A stretch of 41,124 bases of DNA from a virus. Positions within the stretch are counted from its first letter, which is position 1, and every line of letters starts with the position of its first letter. The notes beneath the pieces are model-generated. The model had not been told where the DNA came from. It searched no databases and saw only the letters and a list, made by a program, of their open reading frames with translations. This document shows positions 1 to 7,732 of the stretch, one piece after another. The DNA lies in IMG/VR virus record IMGVR_UViG_3300044616_000690, positions 1-41,124 of that record, one strand, 5' to 3'. The translations under genes and the position numbers were made by a program.

Positions 1-2
1 AC

Positions 3-404
3 TTCAATGTATATTATGGCGATTTAGAGTCAATTCTCCGAGTCAACTATAAAACATTATCAGAATTAAACAGTGCTTTGATCAAATATTTCTTAAATGT
101 AATGGAAATCAAAACACAAGTTGTATTTTGTTCTGAAATATGTCCCAAGGAAGTTTCTGGTGGCGAGCGTATAATGTATTTATTGAAGAATTTAAATGCT
201 ACAAAATATATTTCTGGCACTGGTCCAGGCTCAATGAGATATATAAATGAACAAGAGTTCAAAGATAATAATATAGAATTGATTTGGCAACATTATAATC
301 ATCCAAAATATACACAATTATATGGTGACTTTAAGCCATATATGTGTATAATAGATTTATTGTTCAACGAAGGTACAAATAGTAAAAGTATAATTTTAAG
401 TTAA
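3..404 (+). CDS. WbqC-like family protein (3' part, cut by window edge)
   Basis: The frame is open from base 3 with no start codon, so the gene begins outside the window and 133 C-terminal residues are seen; the ATG at 78 is internal. The C-terminal signature of the WbqC family is clear: YISGTGPGSMRYI, then NHPKYTQLYGDFKPYM, then IDLLFNEG before the end. WbqC-like proteins are encoded in O-antigen and other surface-glycan loci; their chemistry is not settled, so no reaction is assigned. The stop is followed after one base by the ATG of a PIG-L deacetylase (TAA-T-ATG), which implies translational coupling and one operon. The family call is firm; the role in a phage is inference. Confidence 0.85.
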   Translation, partial: FNVYYGDLESILRVNYKTLSELNSALIKYFLNVMEIKTQVVFCSEICPKEVSGGERIMYLLKNLNATKYISGTGPGSMRYINEQEFKDNNIELIWQHYNHPKYTQLYGDFKPYMCIIDLLFNEGTNSKSIILS

Positions 405-405
405 T

Positions 406-1065
406 ATGAAACGTGTAATGGCAATAGGAGCACATCCTGATGATATTGAATTTGGTTGTGGTGGTACACTGTACAATCACAAATTAAAAGGCGATTACGT
501 AGTATACGTGTGTATGACCAACACAGAATCTGTGGACGGTACTAATGGAACATTATTAAGAACCGCAGAAGAAAATAAACTGGAAACCATTAATGCGTCT
601 AAGGTGTTGCAATGTGACGATGTGGAGTTCTTACCGTTCAAAGACTTACACGTGCCTTTTAGTTTTGACTCGGTAAGTAAACTTGAAAGCTTGATTAAAA
701 AGCACAAAGTAAATACAATTTATACACATTGGGCCGGAGATGCAAATCAAGACCATATTTCCACATTCAAGACTACGATGGCAGCTGCTCGATATGTTCC
801 CAACGTATTATGTTATGAACAAATACCCATTTCCAGAATGACAGAGAATCAAATGGATATAAATTACTATGAAAATATAGATAACGCATTTGATAAGAAA
901 ATTGAAGCTTCTATGTGTCATAGAAGTCAGATTTCAAAATATGAAAAAGTTGGATTAAATGTAAAATCTAACCTAGAAATACTAGCAAGATTTAGAGGTA
1001 TACAAGGTCAATGTAAATATGCAGAGGCTTTTAAGGTACTGAAAATGATAAACGCACACCTATGA
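406..1065 (+). CDS. PIG-L/LmbE family N-acetyl sugar deacetylase
   Basis: A 219-residue protein of normal PIG-L length. It opens with the family zinc motif AHPDDIEFGCGG (His10 and Asp13 as ligands) and has the later motif HWAGDANQDH, with His117 as the expected third ligand. Family members are Zn-dependent deacetylases that remove the N-acetyl group from GlcNAc-type sugars (GlcNAc-PI, mycothiol precursors, LPS sugars). No signal peptide is seen, so it should act in the cytoplasm on a sugar nucleotide or lipid-linked sugar. It sits one base after the WbqC-like gene and overlaps the radical SAM gene by four bases. The substrate cannot be read from the sequence. Confidence 0.9.
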   Translation: MKRVMAIGAHPDDIEFGCGGTLYNHKLKGDYVVYVCMTNTESVDGTNGTLLRTAEENKLETINASKVLQCDDVEFLPFKDLHVPFSFDSVSKLESLIKKHKVNTIYTHWAGDANQDHISTFKTTMAAARYVPNVLCYEQIPISRMTENQMDINYYENIDNAFDKKIEASMCHRSQISKYEKVGLNVKSNLEILARFRGIQGQCKYAEAFKVLKMINAHL

Positions 1066-2138
1066 ATATTGAATTTGACGTAACACTGCAATGTAATTTT
1101 AGTTGTCCTAGTTGTAATAGACATAGTAATTTTAATGCATTAACAGATCCATTTGACAAAGATAATGCAGCTGGTCTTAATTACTATGAAAATACCAACG
1201 TAACAATGGATCACGTTGATAAATTGATATCCGATTGTAAAAGACAAGGTAAAATTGAAAGAATACATATCATTGGAGGCGAACCACTGACGCATCCAAA
1301 TATTTCTGATATAGTAGATAGACTACGTGATAATTTGTGGGGAGATCCAGTTCCAAACATTGTTATTATTTCAAATTTACACCCCAAAATGTTAAAGGCG
1401 GGTACTTTAGACACTCCAGATCGTGTTATCAAGTATTTCCCATTTGATAAAGTTGATAAGATTAAGTTATCATACATCGATCACATAAGTCCTATTTTCA
1501 AATCAATTGCACAATATCTAAATGATAGTCAAATCACAAAAGATCAATTGATTCCCAATCTGGATAAACTAGTATTTGAAATGCCAAATCAAGTATCACT
1601 GACAGAGTTACTATCAAAAGTAAACTTTTTCAGAGGCATACCAGTTACTAATTTCACCCCACTAGATGAAAAAGGAGAAATACATCGTTGTAGCTTAGTG
1701 GCTCCATATGATTCTGGTCAAGAAATGATTCCACAGTGCAATATTCCAAATAGATGTGGGGTAAATTATTCATTTGATGGATATTGGCCTTGTTCAAATG
1801 GATCTGCTATAGCGAGATTGTTCAAATTAAATGGATACAACCGTAAAGATTTGCCTGATGATTTTACAGATTGGTCCGGCGTAAATGAAAAAGGTAACGC
1901 TGAAATTAATAAAAAATCAGGAATGTGGGATATGTGTAAAATGTGTCAAGTAGCTGCTAAAAATAAATTAGCAGAAAAAGATCACGGACGACCAATCTCT
2001 ATTAGTTATAGAAAAGCACTGGGGTTGGAAAAATCAGATGAATCGTTATCAGAATATGTTATCGAAAAACATTCAAAGAGACTAGCAACTGCAGCTATTC
2101 TAAAAGAAGGTATTTGCGTAGACGATAAATGTACTTAA
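1062..2138 (+). CDS. Radical SAM enzyme with C-terminal Cys cluster
   Basis: A 358-residue protein whose first residues contain the CxxxCxxC [4Fe-4S] site (Cys11, Cys15, Cys18 in QCNFSCPSC), followed by the SAM-binding GGEP motif at 72-75. The C-terminal half is cysteine-rich (Cys residues around CSLVAPYD, QCNIPNRC, YWPCSNG and MCKMCQ), suggesting a SPASM/twitch-like auxiliary cluster. It should generate a 5'-deoxyadenosyl radical; the substrate is unknown. The start overlaps the stop of the deacetylase gene (ATGA), and the next gene follows after one base. Its position between a sugar deacetylase and glycosyltransferases suggests a sugar or glycan-linked substrate, but this is inference. Confidence 0.88.
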   Translation: MNIEFDVTLQCNFSCPSCNRHSNFNALTDPFDKDNAAGLNYYENTNVTMDHVDKLISDCKRQGKIERIHIIGGEPLTHPNISDIVDRLRDNLWGDPVPNIVIISNLHPKMLKAGTLDTPDRVIKYFPFDKVDKIKLSYIDHISPIFKSIAQYLNDSQITKDQLIPNLDKLVFEMPNQVSLTELLSKVNFFRGIPVTNFTPLDEKGEIHRCSLVAPYDSGQEMIPQCNIPNRCGVNYSFDGYWPCSNGSAIARLFKLNGYNRKDLPDDFTDWSGVNEKGNAEINKKSGMWDMCKMCQVAAKNKLAEKDHGRPISISYRKALGLEKSDESLSEYVIEKHSKRLATAAILKEGICVDDKCT

Positions 2139-2139
2139 T

Positions 2140-3084
2140 ATGATACTCAAAGTAAATCCAGAATTTGGCATTGAATTGGCACTAGCTATACCTTTTGCTT
2201 ATTGGTTACATCAAAACAAACAATTGGATGGTGTAGTTACTAGTAAAGGAATGAGACCATACTATTTCTTCTGTGACAATGTAAAAGAAGAATTTCTAAC
2301 CAGAACAATCGATAATAATCTGGCGTTAGCAGAAGTGCCAAATAAATGGATTCACCATAACTCACTAGCAGTTACAGGCAAAGAATATCACCATCTAACA
2401 ACTGAAGAACAAGAACAAGTTAATGGTGTGTTGGATTACACCAAGTGGTCTAGTCCTCCTTTTAAAGAATATTATCAAAACGACGAATATAAATTTGATA
2501 AACCCGTGGTATTTATAACAAACAAATATAATATGGAACACGGAGAAATTCCTCTGGGATATTTTAACATTCCTTGTTTATATGAAATGTTTGATTATTT
2601 TAAAGAAAAAGGATATCTTGTAATATACAAGAGAGCTACTAATAAAGAAAAAGAATTTACTATAGACCAAAACGAATACAATTCATTACAACAAGGTTAC
2701 CACGATATTAAAGCTAATGTAGAAGGAATTGGAACTATAACAGACTTTGAATTGTGCAAATATTTTGATAATGTAATTTTAATAGACGATTTGGTAAAAC
2801 AATCAAAGTATAGTTACAATGAAACCCAACTTAAATTAATGGCAAATTGCAGCAGATTTGTTACAGTTTGTGGCGGAAATTCAATATTATCTTCACTTTT
2901 TGGAGGCACAGTTATTAGTTATATACATAAGGGAAAAGAATTACGCCCTAATTACTTTGGGCCTAATAGTTATTTCCGTAAGCTTTCAAACGCTAACGTT
3001 ATTCCTGTAATAGACAAAAGTGTTGTAAAGACAGGAATCCACGATTATAGTGAATTGATGCATCAAATAAAAATACAGTTTTAA
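2140..3084 (+). CDS. Probable GT-B-fold glycosyltransferase-like protein
   Basis: A 314-residue soluble protein. I do not recognise a named family with certainty. The C-terminal third has a nucleotide-sugar-binding-like stretch (LMANCSRFVTVCGGNSILSS, then FGGTVISYIHKGKE), reminiscent of the donor domain of GT-B enzymes such as fucosyltransferase-like or heptosyltransferase-like proteins. The middle part (VVFITNKYN, then KGYLVIYKRA) fits alternating beta-alpha units of a Rossmann domain. It starts one base after the radical SAM gene and is followed two bases later by a GT2 glycosyltransferase. The glycosyltransferase call rests on fold-like pattern and neighbours; no catalytic residue can be named. 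Confidence 0.5.
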   Translation: MILKVNPEFGIELALAIPFAYWLHQNKQLDGVVTSKGMRPYYFFCDNVKEEFLTRTIDNNLALAEVPNKWIHHNSLAVTGKEYHHLTTEEQEQVNGVLDYTKWSSPPFKEYYQNDEYKFDKPVVFITNKYNMEHGEIPLGYFNIPCLYEMFDYFKEKGYLVIYKRATNKEKEFTIDQNEYNSLQQGYHDIKANVEGIGTITDFELCKYFDNVILIDDLVKQSKYSYNETQLKLMANCSRFVTVCGGNSILSSLFGGTVISYIHKGKELRPNYFGPNSYFRKLSNANVIPVIDKSVVKTGIHDYSELMHQIKIQF

Positions 3085-3086
3085 AT

Positions 3087-4289
3087 ATGAAAATTAGTTT
3101 TATCCAACCCAGCAGAAACAACTTAAAATATCTTAAGTGGAGTTACGAAGCTATTCGTAAAAATTTAAGTCATAAAGAACACGAAGTTTGCGTAGCTGAC
3201 GATTTTAGTAACGACGGCACCTTGGAATGGTGTAAAGAAACTGCAGCTAAAGATCCATACTTTAAGTTCATACGTAACCACGGACCAACCAGATTGGGTC
3301 ACACAATTCTATACGACCGTCTTATAAATGAAGTTGCTACCAATGAGGTTGTGATGATCTATCACGCTGATATGTACGCCTGTCCTAACTTTGATAAATA
3401 TGTAGAAAAGTATATTCAACCAGGCACAATCGTAAGTCTAACTCGTATTGAACCACCTTTACATCCTCCCGGACCAGAAAAGATCGTTCAAGCATTTGGA
3501 ACTGAGCCAGAAGAGTTTAATGAAGCTGGATTATTGAAATGGTTCAATGATACCCGTTTGACCAGAAAAGATAAAACCACAGAAGGAATCTTTGCGCCAT
3601 GGGCCCTTTATAAGAAGGATTTTCAATCAATTGGTGGTCACGATGATCTTTATGCTCCTCAGAGCAAAGAAGATAGTGATATTTTTAACCGTTTCCTATT
3701 AAATGGATATAAGTTTGTACAAACGTGGGAGGGATGTGTATATCATATGACCTGTAGAGGAAGTAGATATAATCCAACTCTAACCACAGTTGGCAAAGAA
3801 AGCGACGAATGGTTGGCACAAAACAATCGAAGTGCCAGAAACTTTATTCGTAAATGGGGACACTTTGTTAAACACAATGATACTATGAAGCCAATTGTGC
3901 CAAAACGTTATGATGTTGGATTTGTAGTACGTAACTGTGACGAATACAAATTGGCTTTGTTGGAACCTTGGTGTGACACCATTTATACCGATGTACCATA
4001 TGACCGTTATATTAATATCGAACAGAAAAATACCAAGTTTGATTTGAATAAAAAACTCAAACGATATGAAGTACCAAAAACAAATGATATCATCGTAGAG
4101 TTTGATGCAACTAAGTTATCAAATGAAAGTTTTGAATTTTTCAATATGATTCAACTGATGTTAGAAGATAGCGGTCAAATAGGCACTTTAGAATTTGACA
4201 TCTTCAAACTGCACATTAATAAATTACAAGATTATAGCAAACAATTAATTGAAATAAAAGACGAATGGTATAACAAAAAATTGTTATGA
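3087..4289 (+). CDS. GT2-family glycosyltransferase with extra C-terminal domain
   Basis: A 400-residue protein. Residues 1 to about 115 are a GT-A nucleotide-sugar domain: ISFIQPSRNNLKYL at the N-terminus, VADDFSNDGTLEW, and a DXD-like HADMYACPN. Later GT2 features follow: WALYKKDFQSIGGHDD, then the acidic KEDSDIFNRFL and a YHMTCRG segment. After about residue 265 comes an extra domain of some 130 residues (YDVGFVVRNCDEYKLALLEP onward) that is not part of the GT2 core. The enzyme should transfer a sugar from a nucleotide donor; acceptor unknown. Its stop overlaps the start of a small membrane protein (ATGA). It is the most conventional sugar-transfer enzyme of the cassette. Confidence 0.85.
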   Translation: MKISFIQPSRNNLKYLKWSYEAIRKNLSHKEHEVCVADDFSNDGTLEWCKETAAKDPYFKFIRNHGPTRLGHTILYDRLINEVATNEVVMIYHADMYACPNFDKYVEKYIQPGTIVSLTRIEPPLHPPGPEKIVQAFGTEPEEFNEAGLLKWFNDTRLTRKDKTTEGIFAPWALYKKDFQSIGGHDDLYAPQSKEDSDIFNRFLLNGYKFVQTWEGCVYHMTCRGSRYNPTLTTVGKESDEWLAQNNRSARNFIRKWGHFVKHNDTMKPIVPKRYDVGFVVRNCDEYKLALLEPWCDTIYTDVPYDRYINIEQKNTKFDLNKKLKRYEVPKTNDIIVEFDATKLSNESFEFFNMIQLMLEDSGQIGTLEFDIFKLHINKLQDYSKQLIEIKDEWYNKKLL

Positions 4290-4456
4290 AAAAATTGATA
4301 GAAATTTGGAAAAATACGTTCTTAAAGTATTTTGATATAAATCAAAATGGTAAATTAGATCATTTGGAAATAGTATTTTTCTTATGTTTATTAATTGCGT
4401 ACAACTTGTTTTTTCAAATATTAGGTAACTACATTTACGATCTTATAAAAAAATGA
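4286..4456 (+). CDS. Small membrane protein with a canonical EF-hand loop
   Basis: A 56-codon gene between two coupled genes: its ATG overlaps the preceding stop (ATGA) and its TGA overlaps the next ATG in the same way, so it fills the gap exactly. Residues 17-28 read DINQNGKLDHLE, a textbook 12-residue EF-hand calcium loop (Asp1, Asn3, Asn5, Gly6, hydrophobic 8, Asp9, Glu12). Amphipathic residues precede it. A hydrophobic segment follows (IVFFLCLLIAYNLFFQIL), likely one transmembrane helix, ending with basic residues. It may be a membrane-anchored calcium-responsive protein. The function is unknown, but coupling on both sides makes it a real gene. Confidence 0.8.
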   Translation: MKKLIEIWKNTFLKYFDINQNGKLDHLEIVFFLCLLIAYNLFFQILGNYIYDLIKK

Positions 4457-4830
4457 ACTTAACTGATTACAATATACCGCTTATATTTTGGGTATCATTC
4501 ATTTTGGTGATTTGGTTAAACAGCGATATAGTACACACAATCGCTAAATTAACAAACACTAAACGTCTATTAAAAATAGATGAATACCAATTGTATAAAT
4601 CAACCGTGGATCCAATGTCAACATATCCCAATTTTTTATATGCTGAATACCCAGGTTATTTTACTAAATTAATAAGTTGTGTGATTTGTTTGTGTTTTTG
4701 GTCGAGCTTATTTAGCGTGGGTATATTACTATTAGTTTTAAACTATCCGTTATACTATGCAATTATGTTGTTTCCAATTAACTACATTTTCAGTTTGTTT
4801 TTATATTTAATAATAAATAAATTATTATGA
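4453..4830 (+). CDS. Multi-pass membrane protein, unknown function
   Basis: A 125-residue hydrophobic protein. I predict helices at about 8-24, 72-92 and 94-122, separated by a polar loop with several Tyr and Pro residues. A conserved-looking CVICLCFWSS motif starts the second helix and recalls the Cys/Trp motif of small phage membrane proteins such as DUF1360 members, but I cannot confirm membership. It is coupled by ATGA overlaps to the EF-hand gene upstream and the Cys-rich gene downstream. In a glycan cassette it could be a partner that presents or flips substrate at the inner membrane, or a superinfection-exclusion protein; both are guesses. Confidence 0.7.
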   Translation: MNLTDYNIPLIFWVSFILVIWLNSDIVHTIAKLTNTKRLLKIDEYQLYKSTVDPMSTYPNFLYAEYPGYFTKLISCVICLCFWSSLFSVGILLLVLNYPLYYAIMLFPINYIFSLFLYLIINKLL

Positions 4831-5108
4831 TTATAGGAAGTTTTGTTGCATTAAACAATTTGGTATCCAAAGATAATATCGGCGCATTTGCGCCTTTAAC
4901 AAATTGTATACAAACATTTGATAAAATCTGTTCGTGTCAAAAACAAAGAAAAACACTAAAGCACGATGAATGTAATAAAATTTACATTAATACAGTTACA
5001 GCCGTAGCTCCTTCTTTGGTTGATTACTTTAAAACAAAAACCACTGATGAAGAAATTATATTCTATCACAGTGGTCATAATTTGATTACCAAACTCAAAT
5101 TGCGTTAA
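4827..5108 (+). CDS. Small cysteine-containing protein, unknown
   Basis: A 93-residue soluble protein with four cysteines in the middle (NCIQTFDKICSCQKQ, then HDECNKIYIN), which could bind a metal. No family is recognised. It starts inside the end of the membrane-protein gene (ATGA) and is the last gene of the + strand operon. Its 3' end overlaps the 3' end of the convergent dNMP kinase gene by 14 bases, leaving no room for a separate terminator. Confidence 0.65.
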   Translation: MIIGSFVALNNLVSKDNIGAFAPLTNCIQTFDKICSCQKQRKTLKHDECNKIYINTVTAVAPSLVDYFKTKTTDEEIIFYHSGHNLITKLKLR

Positions 5109-5736
5109 TAACCTTCAACGCATTTAAAACATTTTCTCTGATGTAGGGATACTCCTCCAATATAGATCCATTCAATTTATCACTACAATCTTCCCATTCA
5201 AAAGCGCAGTCTGCTTTTGCTTTTACTTTTGGATCATTGATCATTTCGTGATCGTTTGGCGCTGAATTATAAATCTTAACTATTTTGTTTTTACTAAACC
5301 TTCTGCCTGAAGGTACAGGTTCTTGTTTGTATTTGGTAATATGAACTAACTTACCACTTTGTTTTTGTTGCAACCAAGTACATTCATCTTGTGGATACAC
5401 ATCGTATCTGATATCAGTTATAAAAACCACATCTGCAGTAGATTGTTTAATCTTTTCTTCAATTTTACCAGTCCAATATCTACCCTCAGATACCTTTCTC
5501 ATAACATCACCATAAGCAACCAATAGTGGTCTAATAATATTCTTCTCATTGGTGTTCTCTGTAAATACATCAATACCCACCTTGGACTTGATAAGATCTT
5601 TTAAATCGTTCTTCAACTCATATGCCAATGCATACTTTTCGGTTTTGAGACCTTGTTCAATCAAAAGTTTTTGAGCAACAGTAGTAAATAAATCTTTACC
5701 ACTACGAGCAAATCCAGATACACCTATAATTTTCAT
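5095..5736 (-). CDS. Deoxynucleoside monophosphate kinase (T4 gp1-like)
   Basis: A 213-residue P-loop kinase. The start at 5736 is chosen because the protein then opens with MKIIGVSGFARSGKD, putting the Walker A site (GFARSGKD, residues 8-15) where T4 gp1 has it; the 14 extra residues from an upstream in-frame ATG would overlap the preceding gene. A DIRYD motif follows mid-protein. It should phosphorylate dNMPs to dNDPs in the cytoplasm, feeding replication together with NrdA/NrdB. Its ATG lies one base after the stop of the gp62-like gene (TAA-T-ATG). Substrate range, including any modified base, cannot be read. Confidence 0.8.
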   Translation of the reverse strand: MKIIGVSGFARSGKDLFTTVAQKLLIEQGLKTEKYALAYELKNDLKDLIKSKVGIDVFTENTNEKNIIRPLLVAYGDVMRKVSEGRYWTGKIEEKIKQSTADVVFITDIRYDVYPQDECTWLQQKQSGKLVHITKYKQEPVPSGRRFSKNKIVKIYNSAPNDHEMINDPKVKAKADCAFEWEDCSDKLNGSILEEYPYIRENVLNALKVINAI

Positions 5737-5737
5737 A

Positions 5738-6211
5738 TTATTTAAATAAATTCTCCACTTCTTTCTCGCTATATCCAAAACCTTGGATCAACTCACATAA
5801 TTCTTTTAAGTTGTTGTCAGAAGCAGTATAAACACTATAATAGTCTATTGCATCACGTTTGCCAATTTTATATTTGTCACAGATGCAATCTAGTATTGTA
5901 TTATTAATACCCTCGGTACTATTCTTGATATACTTACAGAACTTTCTACCTTTTGGTACCAAATCAATCAATACTTGATAAAATTGTTCTTCTGGAATGT
6001 TCTGAAAATGTTTGGATATAAAAGATACTTCTTCTATAATATCAGCATCCATACTTAAGAATCTAATCAACATATATTTGTTGAAAGACTTCTTCTCCTC
6101 TTCAGAAAGAGAAGTGTAGTAGTTTTTGTTTTTTACCTCCCGAATATGATTTACATGATCAAATAAACCACGAACTTTAACTTTGTTTTCGGATGTTTTC
6201 TTTGCTTTCAT
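5738..6211 (-). CDS. 62: Sliding-clamp loader small subunit (T4 gp62-like)
   Basis: A 157-residue protein matching T4 gp62 in order and spacing of motifs: LVPKGRKFCKYIK corresponds to the gp62 VPRGKRYGKW region, and DKYKIGKRDAIDYYSVYT to its KRYQVNTNDAINY region. A Lys-rich N-terminus precedes GLFDHVNHIREV. gp62 joins four gp44 ATPase subunits to load the gp45 clamp. Neither gp44 nor gp45 is next to it here, unlike in T4. The ATG lies 35 bases inside the end of the upstream membrane-protein gene, and no better start exists before Met47. Recognition is from remembered motifs, not an alignment. Confidence 0.8.
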   Translation of the reverse strand: MKAKKTSENKVKVRGLFDHVNHIREVKNKNYYTSLSEEEKKSFNKYMLIRFLSMDADIIEEVSFISKHFQNIPEEQFYQVLIDLVPKGRKFCKYIKNSTEGINNTILDCICDKYKIGKRDAIDYYSVYTASDNNLKELCELIQGFGYSEKEVENLFK

Positions 6212-6428
6212 TATTCAATATTCTACTACGTTTTGCCAAAACTTCAATGTCTTTTGATATTTTATTATTTTTTAAATTTAATAACTCCAATGCATCAACT
6301 GTGAGAATTTGGTGGTCATCAAATTTTCTTAATAATTTAATAAACAGATAGAAATTGAAAAAAGAAAATATGGCTACTATTATGAGTAGTAGCCATATCA
6401 ATACTTGACTATTAAAAATATAACTCAT
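6177..6428 (-). CDS. Small single-pass membrane protein
   Basis: An 83-residue protein with a strongly hydrophobic segment at about 9-33 (VLIWLLLIIVAIFSFFNFYL), then a charged tail rich in Lys, Asn and Asp that could be helical. No family is recognised. Its last 35 bases overlap the start of the gp62-like gene in another frame, suggesting coupled translation. The leader at 6429-6470 shows no clear promoter. Confidence 0.6.
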   Translation of the reverse strand: MSYIFNSQVLIWLLLIIVAIFSFFNFYLFIKLLRKFDDHQILTVDALELLNLKNNKISKDIEVLAKRSRILNNESKENIRKQS

Positions 6429-6470
6429 ACTTATAACTATTTACAAGTACGAGTTAACATTTATTTCAAA

Positions 6471-6674
6471 TTAAGCCTTATAAGCAGTGCTCAATACTTC
6501 ACGTAGAGCATTGATCTGACGACCGGTTAGGTCAACTCGGCTATTACCAGCACGTAGAGTCAAGCGTGAGGCCTTCTTAGCCTTAGCGACTGGAGTGGAG
6601 AGATAAATCTCAACACCAGTGGTGTTATGGCCTACGAAGTTAGTCTTGTTACGAGCATTTGTACGAGTATACAT
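6471..6674 (-). CDS. Small basic protein with its own promoter, unknown
   Basis: A 67-residue basic protein (SRLTLRAGNSRVDLTGRQIN, then ALREVL near the C-terminus). No family is recognised; the positive charge and small size would suit nucleic-acid binding. Its bases look richer in G+C than the surroundings, as seen for strongly expressed phage genes. It has a dedicated sigma70-like promoter (6741-6769) and a leader of about 60 bases with a short GTTAGT/ACTAAC hairpin and a purine-rich AAAGAAAG stretch before the ATG. This suggests strong early expression of a host-takeover or DNA-associated protein, which is inference. Confidence 0.65.
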   Translation of the reverse strand: MYTRTNARNKTNFVGHNTTGVEIYLSTPVAKAKKASRLTLRAGNSRVDLTGRQINALREVLSTAYKA

Positions 6675-6740
6675 ATTATTTCTTTACTTTCTTTTTTTGT
6701 TTGTTTTTTGTTTCGTTAGTTTCATCACTAACTTAAATTT

Positions 6741-6769
6741 ATCTTACCACCCAACCGTCAAACTGTCAA
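6741..6769 (-). promoter_or_regulatory. Sigma70-like promoter of the 67-aa gene
   Basis: On the - strand TTGACA (6769-6764), a 17-base spacer, then TAAGAT (6746-6741) preceded by TGG, an extended -10. The same TGGTAAGAT element precedes the UVDE and MoxR genes. It lies just past the stop of the UVDE gene. Confidence 0.75.
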
Positions 6770-6780
6770 CAACTTTTCAA

Positions 6781-7692
6781 TCAAATTTTGAATTCTTTTT
6801 CAAACCGTTCAATAGCATAATCCTTAGCTTTGAACTCAAACTCTACATCAACGTCATTTTCAAATAGTTCTTTATGTAAAATATATACATAATCTGAATG
6901 TGCTCGATCTGTTGGATCAGATCTGCCATTACTGTAATGAAATAATGGTTTATATTTACCCCAAGTTTCCATACACATTAAGATGGCTTTTTCAGGAGAA
7001 ATATTTTCTGGATTATTCAATCTAAAATGATGTGAGTCATAAGTAATAGGGATTCCTGTTTTTTGATAGATCAGATCATAAAGCTTAATCAATCCCCAAC
7101 TATTGGGTTTATCTTCTAATTCAAGAACGAGACGAGACTTAACATTTGCAGGAAAATCATTGTATACATCAATAAATCGTTTAGCAATATCCTTGGTATT
7201 GCCTTTGTAACAATTCATATGAATATTGATTGGAGATTGGTATGACTGTGGCAAACCAAACAAATCCATAATTGAAGCGTGGTTTTTTAATTCCACAATA
7301 GATTTTTCTACCACAGACTTGGTAGCACTCGCTGGTACAACAAACTGATCTGGATGTGTACTGCACCGAACATTGTATTTTTTAATTATATCAGCAGCAA
7401 TTTTAAATTCTTGCACAATTAGATTGTAATCTGGCAGAATATCAAATGACAAATTTGCTTCGGGTAAAGTCGCTAAAGGAAACAAGTCACTACTAATTCG
7501 ATAGTTCCAATTTCTAATACCGCAAAATTCAATAGTTTTGCGTGTAACAACCACATTGTTAAGTGTACGTTTTGAAACGGTAGATAAAGCTTCTTTTCGT
7601 TCCAAAGCAAGAAATTTAGTTTTGGTCATCGTGTTAGCTCTAACACTTTGTTCTTGCAGTTTGAGAGAAATACAACATAGAGATTTTTTCAT
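6781..7692 (-). CDS. uvsE: UV damage endonuclease (UVDE, TIM barrel)
   Basis: A 303-residue protein of usual UVDE length. Family motifs are in order: LCCISLKL at the N-terminus, GIRNWNYRISSDLFPL, STHPDQF, INIHMN, LELEDK, TYDSHHF, HYSNGR, HSDYV and VEFEFKAKD. The His, Asp and Glu residues supply the metal cluster of the barrel. UVDE nicks DNA 5' of UV photoproducts and some other lesions, starting an alternative excision repair. The first ATG is chosen because the family pattern begins within the first residues. The promoter -10 lies only nine bases upstream of the ATG, so the mRNA should be nearly leaderless. It is probably an early gene protecting phage DNA in sunlit water. Confidence 0.92.
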   Translation of the reverse strand: MKKSLCCISLKLQEQSVRANTMTKTKFLALERKEALSTVSKRTLNNVVVTRKTIEFCGIRNWNYRISSDLFPLATLPEANLSFDILPDYNLIVQEFKIAADIIKKYNVRCSTHPDQFVVPASATKSVVEKSIVELKNHASIMDLFGLPQSYQSPINIHMNCYKGNTKDIAKRFIDVYNDFPANVKSRLVLELEDKPNSWGLIKLYDLIYQKTGIPITYDSHHFRLNNPENISPEKAILMCMETWGKYKPLFHYSNGRSDPTDRAHSDYVYILHKELFENDVDVEFEFKAKDYAIERFEKEFKI

Positions 7693-7700
7693 TCTATGTT

Positions 7701-7729
7701 ATCTTACCATCACATTTATAATAAGTCAA
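7701..7729 (-). promoter_or_regulatory. Extended -10 promoter of the UVDE gene
   Basis: On the - strand TTGACT (7729-7724), 17 bases, TAAGAT (7706-7701) preceded by TGG. The spacer shares a TATAAAT stretch with the MoxR promoter. The expected start point falls within a few bases of the ATG at 7692. Confidence 0.75.
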
Positions 7730-7732
7730 GTC

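Noticed and set aside
3-5108. DNA hypermodification pathway for the + strand cassette
   Set aside because: A radical SAM enzyme occurs in some such pathways, but WbqC, PIG-L and membrane proteins point to glycans, and no base-hydroxylating or dUMP-modifying enzyme is present.
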